A stretch of 64,000 nucleotides of DNA from Heliocidaris erythrogramma (Eukaryota; Echinodermata; Echinoidea; Camarodonta; Echinometridae), in NCBI GenBank assembly GCA_025617745.1, contig CM046859.1, positions 28,261,371-28,325,370 of the forward strand, in the 5' to 3' direction. Position numbers and translations under genes: made by a program. Shown in pieces: positions 57,301 through 64,000 of this stretch. Positions within the stretch are counted from its first letter, which is position 1; each line of letters opens with the position of its first letter. Under the pieces are notes generated by a model that was not told where the DNA came from, ran no database searches, and worked only from the letters and a program-made list of their open reading frames with translations.

Positions 57301-60300
57301 AATAGGAGTTATTGATTGCTGGTTACATGCTGATTCTAAATGTGATATTAAAAGGTGTTATCATTGAGTAAAATAGGCAAGTGATATACCATTGGAAAGC
57401 TGAGAATCTCTACTTTTAGAAAATGTATAAAACAAAAAAAAAAAAATTTTGGCGACTTATTGTAGGTTTTGAGGCGTCGGGTCACATATTTCATTTTCGA
57501 AATTATAAACCCTTTATATTTTCGGAAATACGAACCTTCGGAATTATGAACCCTTTTTCATTTTCGGAATTACGAACCTTCGGAAAAACGAACCTTCGGA
57601 ATAATGCAACAAATATTCGGAGTTATGAACCCCCAGGCATGTGAAATTTGTGTTTCGGAATTACGAACTTTCGGAAAAACGAACCTTCGGAAATACGAAC
57701 CTTCGAAATAATGCAACAAATATTCGGAATTATGAACCCCCAGGCATGGGAAATTTGTGTCTCGGAAATGCGAACCTTCGGAAAAACAAATCATCGGAAA
57801 AACGACTGCCCCCAATCTTGTGTGGACAAATACAAGTCCTTCTAAGTTAAAACCATTATTCTTACTTCAAAAGCGTGGTCTGCGAATTTATACAAATTCC
57901 CATTATTTCGCTCATTCTCAACCTCTGTTTAAACAATTAAACACCCTTACAATTCAAACACTTACCAAGTTGCCGTTTTTGTATTCAAGTGTATGAAAAT
58001 GAAATGTACCGCTATCTGTTGAAAATATGTTTAAAACAAATTCTGTGATTCACAAATATGATACTCGAAATAGCCAAAAATTGCATATCTAGAATATCGA
58101 TAAACGGTATATGCAACAATCAGTAAGATATAGGGGCCCACAGTATGGAATTCTCTGCCACCATCCACTATGGATTATACTTTCTTGAACACTTTCAAGA
58201 AAAATGTTACAGTATATCTGTTGTCCTTTTGAATTGTATTAGTTAAAGGAGAATTAACCCCTGCTTACAAATTTACTTATATTGGAAGGTGTAATATATT
58301 CTTACTTATTGGCCTAAATCATTTTCTAATAAGATATCAGAAAAGGGTATAAATAAAGATATTCCAACACCCGGTATCGTCTTACATGGGGGCTGCCATT
58401 TTCTTGCTGATTAGGAGTTGTACATGAACCATTGAGAAATGTTCCAGTCAGGAAGATATTTTGAATCCCAAACCTAAATTGTTTTTCTTCATTACCTAAA
58501 ATCCCATATGTGACGAAAAATATAATGTGGGTGTTTACATGTATTATAACAATTAGATCTTTATAATGATACTTTTAAATTGTCTGGTTTTGCTTAAAGT
58601 AGAACTTTAATGATTTTAAATATTGACTTAATACTTATTATTGCATAGATGGCATAAATTAAACAAGGTTATCCAAATTCAACGCTTGGAAACATTTGAA
58701 GTAATGATTATTATCAATTATAAAACGGTAAAATACAGCCCCCGATATAGCAGCTGAAGAGCTCCTCGAACGCTGCTGAGATATGTGACGACACACCATG
58801 GACCAGTCCTGTCTAAGCAGACGATGTCCCATAACATCTTACACATTTTTCAGAGCCTATTTTGTCATCTCCTCTTCACTTATTTCTCTTCCTTCACTAG
58901 CGTCAGTCTTAATGTTAGTCTGTTGCCTCACTCTTAACTTCGTGTATGGTATTATTTTGATGAAAAATGCAGCGTTAAAAAAATAAAGGAATCAGTCACT
59001 TGTAAACAAAATAAGACGCCATTGTATTTTCAGCTGCTTGCACTGGGGCATGTTCGGCGTTTCAAGAGGGAACGAATACCATCCTGCTATTATTCGGAGG
59101 GCTTTTCAATTTGAAAGTGGGGTTTATTTCATTGATCATTGACCCTTCTCCTGTGTATTTACAATCAAACGGTTTTAGCTATCAGAATCAGTTTCACTTT
59201 CCCTTTATAATGGTGTGAAATAAGGTCATGTTTAAATACACCAAACTCTTAATTAATTAATAATTTGATAAATAACTGCATTGCAATTACGTTCATTCAT
59301 TATAGGACGTCGTCTGCTTAAGCAGGATCGATCCCGAGTGTGACGACATCAAAACATCGCTATATTTCTGGCGAATCCTCGGATATTCCAGATGCTGAGA
59401 AGAGCTTTTATTTGTGTTGTTTTTATAATCATCAGATACGCAGTTGACATAAAACTTATACGATTGCCATCTGTAAGCTTCCCAGTTTCTAGTGATACAT
59501 TAATTGCCATATTTGTGATTTTCTTTGAATAGCTACTTTAACAAAAATCTATTTTCTTCAGAGCAGAACATAATATATGCAGCATGCATTCTGACTTTTA
59601 TCCGAAGTCCATTATCCGAAAGCAGGTGAATGCATATTTTGCCGCTATAGTTGCTCAGGGAAGAAGCATCCATAAAATTTGAATTAATTTGCTCCGTCCC
59701 ATACGTCCAGTATCGAGAAAATAGATTTCTATTAAGCGAATATCGATTTTCAACAGAAATATATGAGGAAATCTTCAGTTTAAAAATAAATTGACATATC
59801 TATTCTATATTTTTAATCTCAAATGGGTTTTTAATTTTGAAAAAGGCAATTAGGCATTTGGATTAAGAAAATCTTCTTGTACACATAAACAAAATGGCAG
59901 CCCCCATGTGCTGCTAGCAGACGATACATATTGCTAGCAGATGATAAATATTGCTCAGAAAATCTTGATTCGTATCGATCTCGTATATTTTGACGCGAAG
60001 CCATATAGTCTAACAAGTAGGAATAAATAACACCTTTGAACACTATCGTCTTTATTGCTTGAGATTAATTCTCCTTTAAAAAACCATATCAGAGAGAGCG
60101 AGAGTGAGAGACTGAGAGAGAGGGGGGGGGGGGGGGGGGGGGTAAGGTGTCAAATACATGCACGCGTCATATTACTATGTTTAAATTATTTGTGTTCCTA
60201 ACTTGTTTTGATTTGGACACGTGATATTTACAAGCTTTCAAAGCTTCCTACAGGTGCTCCTTTTTCCATTTTCTTTAATTCTTACAGTTTACCTTAATCA

Positions 60301-62060
60301 TATGCTCATGTGTTTTGATTATTGTTTTCTTTATACATATCAATATAATTGAACTGTTTGTATTTATGCTGGATGTTCATATTTGTATGTTTTTAATGGA
60401 AATGAATAAAACTTTCACTTGAACTTGAACTTGAACTTAAGAGAGGGAGAGAGAGAGAGAGAGCGAGAAAGAGAGGGACTATTTTCATTTGGTGATAAAA
60501 ATGTTGGAGAACCTTCTCTATCTTACCCCACTCCCTCCCTCCTCAACCTCCCCCGCTCTCTTTCTCTCTTTTCTTCTACTCCTTCTTAACTTTGTCTCTC
60601 TTTACATTCCCTATCTCTGTATTTGTCTCTCACTTCAGCTCATCTGGCTCTAGTTTTATCTACGGAGTACATGCAAGGATGACGCTGACAATTTCTCTCC
60701 CAGACACGTAGGATCAAAGAGGCTTTCGAACACATGTATGTTTATTTTCTTATATTCATTCTCATCTAGCCATGATAAGGTCCATTCGGATGAAGGAGGC
60801 AGGCACCGATCCAATGCTCCTTTTCATTCCATCACCTCTATCTTCTCGTATTTCTTGGATAACACCACCTTCTACGGACTGCCCCAGATCTTCGGGGCGC
60901 CTCTCTTCCTTGAGAGAGTCTTCTGGCTGTTGGCGTTCCTCACATGCCTCGGTGTCTTCTCATATCAAGGTAAGATATTTCGAATTTTTCTAATCGAGGT
61001 AAATGAGATATAATAATGAGGAATGAATACTTTGGAAGAAATATATACAAGCAGCTGCGTTATCGAAAATGGAGAACAGATTATGAGTGCAGTCATTACC
61101 AGTGGCGAAGCTACGGGAGATGGGGACAAGTGCTTCCCTCCTAGGGCAACTAAGAGAGAAAGAGAGAGAGGGGGAGGGAGGGGAAAGGGAACGCCTAATA
61201 AGAAGCCTTGTTAATTCGAATTATTATATCATCTATAGAGTAAAGACAAATGACTCCATAATGCCGGACCATGATATCTGGACCCAAGCTTCCCCCACTG
61301 GATATATTACAACATAATGTATACAGAGAACTACTCTCTCCAAACTTCTCTGACCTGCTCAGAACTTTCCTGATCTCGAGCATTCTTTCTTCCTTTTTCT
61401 TCTTTCCTCTTTCCATTTCACTTCATTTTTTGGTGTACAAACACCGAACAAAAAATAGTCTTGTGTTGTAAGTGTTTAATTTAATTTCATTCCATTTTCA
61501 TCTCTTTCCTTTCCTTTCACTTCTCCTAAATTCCTCTAAACTCCTCATAAGTGGGTTATTTTTCACGAAAGAATATATCAACAGCCTTTTCACAGAGGCT
61601 CCCACATGCATGGTGTTACCTTCAATTGTCAATACTCCCTCACCATGGAAACCTACAGAGAACAACTAATGTATACATGTAGTGATATACAGCGGCGTCG
61701 CTATAGACGATGAGAGGTGGAGGATGTCGGAGCAAATTTGCCAACAAGTTAGCCTAAAAAAGTTTTCAACATGCCCCCACCCCCTCAAACAAAAAGTATT
61801 ATTAGGCTATTCAAAAATATTACAGAAAATTTCCTTGTGGTAATAATATATCACAACCATCATAATCATTACTTTTTGATCAGGTACCAAGATCGTCAAA
61901 GACTACATCTCGTACCCCTACTCGACTAGGACGGATATCATCACCGAATCCTCTCTGGACTTCCCCGCCGTCACCATCTGCAATGTGAACATGATGAGGC
62001 GTTCGAAACTGGTCGGTACTAGGTTCGAAGACCTGATTGAACTCGATAGCGATGCTACAG
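54376..62060 (+). CDS. DEG/ENaC (ASIC-like) sodium channel, 5' part
   Basis: Epithelial sodium channel/degenerin family, plasma-membrane trimeric cation channels. Three exons: 54376-54440 (starts MGSKSKENLFQMADMESG, donor GTAAGT), 60770-60969, 61884-62060; phases fit across both junctions. The first exon is assigned from position, start context and phase only. Exon 2 encodes the cytoplasmic segment FLDNTTFYGLPQIFGAPLF and TM1 (VFWLLAFLTCLGVFSYQ). Exon 3 encodes the hallmark DYISYPYSTRTD and SLDFPAVTICNVNMMRRSK. The family's gating His-Gly pair appears as Tyr-Gly (FYG). The proposed donor at 62061 (ACAG|GTCTGT) is weak; if it is not used, the frame runs on and meets a mariner-like insertion at 62087. 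The cysteine-rich ectodomain and TM2 must lie beyond the window. The start is head-to-head with YJU2B, 5.7 kb away. Confidence 0.75.
54680..56192 (+). pseudogene. 5'-truncated L2/CR1-like retrotransposon
   Basis: The plus-strand frames begin inside a reverse transcriptase (LFLIYINDIYN, then ILFADDTSVFLSH near 54760-54790) and continue through ILPYISYCNVLWA and KALRICAGYRDHTRP. They end at the C-terminal tail PTRQSANMHLFNPRT and GPDVWNALPSGT near 55530. Frame changes occur near 55020 and 55200. A (AAATA)n tail at 56156-56192 marks the 3' end. It lies in the first intron of the channel gene and cannot be active. Confidence 0.85.
56193..56718. other. Gene-free intronic interval
   Basis: No exon is recognised. 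A run of about 11 G occurs near 56499. Confidence 0.5.
56719..57800. repeat. Degenerate short-word repeat, TTCGGAATTACGAACC type, split by an insertion
   Basis: TTCATTTTCGGAATTACGAA, ACCTTCGGAAAAACGAACC and GGAGTTATGAACCCCCAGGC words repeat irregularly at 56719-56820 and 57488-57800. Within the second part a unit of about 108 bp (CGAACCTTCGGAA...ATGAACCCCCAGGCATG) is duplicated in tandem. The block is the same family as 3625-3950. The TA-flanked element at 56822-57486 interrupts it. Confidence 0.8.
56822..57486. mobile_element. 665-bp TA-flanked inverted-repeat element
   Basis: TGTGACCCGCCGTCTCAAAA at the left and its near-complement TTTTGAGGCGTCGGGTCACA at the right extend to about 36 bp of inversion (through CCTACAATAAGTCGC). 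TA flanks both ends. Removing it rejoins the flanking short-word repeat. The inside is AT-rich and non-coding. Probably mariner-type and non-autonomous. Confidence 0.85.
57826..58242 (+). pseudogene. 3' fragment of an L2/CR1-like retrotransposon
   Basis: Residues LLQKRGLRIYTNSHYFAHS, then after frame changes GPTVWNSLPPSTMDYTFLNT and FKKNVTVYLLSF, are the C-terminal tail of a CR1/L2-like reverse transcriptase. It is heavily broken. It ends where the TTAA-flanked element at 58247 begins. Confidence 0.75.
58247..60075. mobile_element. 1.8-kb TTAA-flanked element with diverged long inverted ends
   Basis: TTAA at 58243-58246 and 60076-60079 bounds AGGAGAATTAA...TTAATTCTCCT. Further inverted matches are CATGGGGGCTGCCATTTT (58388) with its complement near 59892, and TAAGCAGACGATGTCC (58815) with GGACGTCGTCTGCTTA (59304). 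The arms are imperfect, suggesting age. No transposase frame is seen. Confidence 0.65.
60092..60142. repeat. (GA)n joined to a run of about 22 G
   Basis: AGAGAGCGAGAGTGAGAGAC followed by uninterrupted G. A further (GA)n block is at 60440-60475. Confidence 0.9.
60150..60438 (+). mobile_element. Possible 3' UTR end of a non-LTR retrotransposon
   Basis: Non-coding sequence ends in AATGAATAAAACTTTCACTT followed by GAACTTGAACTTGAACTT, a short tandem tail of the kind seen at the 3' end of CR1/L2-type elements. No protein-coding part is attached, so this is tentative. Confidence 0.4.
60439..60769. other. Intronic sequence before channel exon 2
   Basis: A (GA)n run, then pyrimidine-rich sequence (60540-60625). 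The acceptor of channel exon 2 (CTCATCTAG) is at 60761-60769. Confidence 0.6.
60970..61883 (+). other. Intron 2 of the DEG/ENaC gene
   Basis: Bounded by GTAAGA at 60970 and ATCAG at 61883. No exon is recognised inside; a purine-rich stretch occurs near 61150-61190. Confidence 0.7.
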
Positions 62061-62086
62061 GTCTGTCAGCCCGAAGAGACTCTATA

Positions 62087-63054
62087 CAGTGCGTCCCAGA
62101 AAAAAATTAACAGTTGGAAAAAGTCTCCCCAAATGAATATTTCAAAATATTTGTAGGAAATTTTCATACCTGTGGATAGCCTAAGGTCTCTTTTATCAAA
62201 TGGCACCAGAAATATGGCGATTTTTTAAGCTCGAGTGAGCAAAAGCGACTTTTGCGAAAGGGTGCAAAATCCAGACTTGACAAGAATTGGTATTTGTTCT
62301 GGCTGGTATTTAGAAATTTGAGAATCGTTAAAAGTTGACAGTTGGAAAACAAGTCTCCTCAAACGAACATTTCAAAATATGTTCATGAAATTTCCATACC
62401 TATAGGGTATCCCCTTTCAAATGACACCAAAGATATTTTACGCTTGAGTGAGCAAAAGCCATTGGTTGACAAAAAATTGTATTGATTCTGGCTGTTATTA
62501 GCAAAGTTAAGAGTCTTTGAAAAGGCTCAGAAATGTTCATATTCTTATCACGAAAAGGTAATTCATGAAAGAATAGGCTTTGTTTTCTGTATGTCTTGAC
62601 ATATTCCATCAAAACTTTATTGCTGACTGAGAAAGCCAACTTGAATTAAAAACTCGCCAAACTTAATATTCTAAAACACTCTATAAATTAGTTAACTGCT
62701 CACTGAAGCAAAAAAATGTTGATGAGATACGTCAGTGCAGAGAACAGAACCATTTTTAAAATGATTTATCTATTATTGGTCACATTATGAAATTTTCTAA
62801 GGCTTCTCATGACTCAACTTTGCTCGGATATCAGCCAGAACAAAATACCAATCCTTGTCAAATCTGGATTTTGTACCTTTTCACAAAAGTGGTCTTTGCT
62901 CACTCGAGCGTGAAACATCGCCAGATCTTCAGGTGTCATTTAATAATACAGACCCTAAGCTATCCACAGATATGAAATTTATCTTCAAATATTTAAAAAA
63001 AATATTTATTTCAGGAGACTTTTCCGAACTGTTAACTTTTTCTGGGACGCACTG
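62087..63054. mobile_element. Mariner-like non-autonomous element with long inverted ends
   Basis: CAGTGCGTCCCAGAAAAA at the left and TTTTTCTGGGACGCACTG at the right are flanked by TA on both sides. The inversion continues with gaps over more than 200 bp per side (for example CTTGACAAGAATTGGTATTT and its complement near 62855). A second, diverged copy of the arm sequence lies in tandem at about 62335-62460. It is non-coding, 968 bp. It lies 26 bases after the proposed donor of channel exon 3. Confidence 0.85.
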
Positions 63055-63460
63055 TAGGAGAAAGAGATTGTGTATTGATAACTGATAAGTGTCAGATATA
63101 CATGTATCTTTCGTACAATTCAAATCAATTCAATTATACTGAATTCCATATTTCAATGTCCATATGGAAATTTGTCTTGTTTACATGCACTGCAAATATT
63201 GAAGTGGACGTATATAATCAGAACAAAGGACAAACAGGTACATAATAATGGGTATACATGTGTATACAGTTATGAATTTTCTTGAACAAAGAGAATAAAT
63301 GCTTTATTTACTGCTCGGATTTTATAAAAGTTAAAATATTTACAGCATGGGCATGGGGTTGGTCTTGGATGGGGAAGAAACTAACATGTACAAAGTAAAC
63401 TATTTTCAGCGCATAACATTTTATACAAAGTTACTGTGTAATGTGGTTAAAAACTACATC
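63055..63460. other. Gene-free interval
   Basis: AT-rich. After conceptual removal of the 62087-63054 element, the channel frame would stay open for about 55 further codons here, but the residues do not resemble the family. Confidence 0.4.
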
Positions 63461-63464
63461 TTAA

Positions 63465-63640
63465 GGGGGGGGGGGGGGGGGAGGGGTTGTAGAGCCCACA
63501 AATGTAATAGAAATCGCCCACAAATGTAAAAACATTTCGCCTACAAATGTAAAAATTTCCATTTTTACCACAAATGTCATAACACGTCGACCGCAAATGT
63601 AAAAACTCATTGCTTGCAAATAATGCACCGATGTAAGTTA
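63465..63640. repeat. Run of G followed by degenerate ACAAATGTAAAAA words
   Basis: After about 16 G, TTGTAGAGCCCACAAATGTA begins a series of ACAAATGTAAAAA-like words with irregular spacing. It is the same family, with the same first 20 bases apart from one change, as the start of the satellite spacer at 13608-13790. Confidence 0.7.
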
Positions 63641-63649
63641 TTATGGTAA

Positions 63650-64000
63650 ATTGCCATCTGGTCTAATGCCAGTTGGTCTAAAAAACCAAATGGTCCAACA
63701 TCATTCGATCTATTCGTCCATCACCAATTCGTCTAATCTACATTTCGTCTAATAGCCATTTGGTCTAATAATCAGTTTAATCACTTCGTCTAATCACCAC
63801 TTCGTCTATAGCCAATTCGTCTAAACCTATTTGGTTTAATACCCATGTGGTCTAAACCCATTTAGTCTAAACATCACTTGGTCTAATAATCAGTTCGTCT
63901 AATGTTCACTTGGTCAAATCTATTTCGGCTAATAACCAATTGGTCTAATGATTAGACCAAATGGTCTAATCATCATTTCGTCTAATAGCCATTTTGTCTA
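63650..64000. repeat. Degenerate short-word repeat, TTCGTCTAATAGCCATTTGG type
   Basis: Words such as TTGGTCTAAT, TTCGTCTAAT, AGCCATTTGG and ACCAATTGGTC recur about every 18-24 bases, continuing past the window end. Units are strongly diverged and the strand switches once near 63950 (GATTAGACCAAATGG). Confidence 0.85.

Overview
This is a eukaryotic nuclear window, AT-rich and intron-rich, with GT-AG splicing. It comes from an animal, most likely a marine invertebrate deuterostome such as a sea urchin or other echinoderm. That assignment is inference. It rests on animal-type PAIP1, YJU2B (CCDC130) and DEG/ENaC proteins, CR1/L2-like retrotransposon debris, tRNA-derived SINEs and a very dense population of short inverted-repeat transposons. 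There is no sign of prokaryotic gene organisation, no CRISPR array and no intact RNA gene.

Three protein-coding genes can be supported. PAIP1 (+ strand, coding 25470-31564, ten coding exons, complete from a PAM2 motif to the stop) is a translation factor that binds poly(A)-binding protein. YJU2B/CCDC130 (- strand, coding 48687 down to 38060, six coding exons) is a splicing-associated zinc protein; its last exon carries an apparent one-base frameshift. The two genes are convergent, with about 6.5 kb between their stop codons. A DEG/ENaC sodium-channel gene (+ strand, first exon about 54376, continuing off the right end) is represented by its N-terminus, first transmembrane segment and the start of the extracellular domain.

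Layout: 0-10 kb holds dispersed repeats, including a nested pair in which a hAT-like element (4791-8411, perfect 8-bp target duplication) contains a decayed L2/CR1-like retrotransposon. 10.3-22.9 kb is a large satellite with about 230-bp units, built as two arms in opposite orientation around a 1.15-kb spacer; each unit joins a constant module to one of a few variable cassettes. 23-31.6 kb is PAIP1, with two inverted-repeat elements in its introns. 31.6-38 kb is intergenic or 3' UTR. 38-48.7 kb is YJU2B, whose introns carry five or more mobile elements, among them a 2.4-kb element with 5-bp duplications and a 1.6-kb inverted-repeat element with an 8-bp duplication and a SINE at its centre. 49-54 kb is repeats. 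54.4-62.1 kb is the DEG/ENaC 5' half, its first intron packed with retrotransposon fragments and inverted-repeat elements. 62.1-64 kb holds a mariner-like element and two degenerate short-word repeats.

The genes have no evident shared pathway. The unusual content is in the repeats: a modular inverted satellite next to a housekeeping promoter, foldback elements containing telomere-type TTAGGG, several families of very degenerate short-word repeats, and more than twenty G or C homopolymer tracts.
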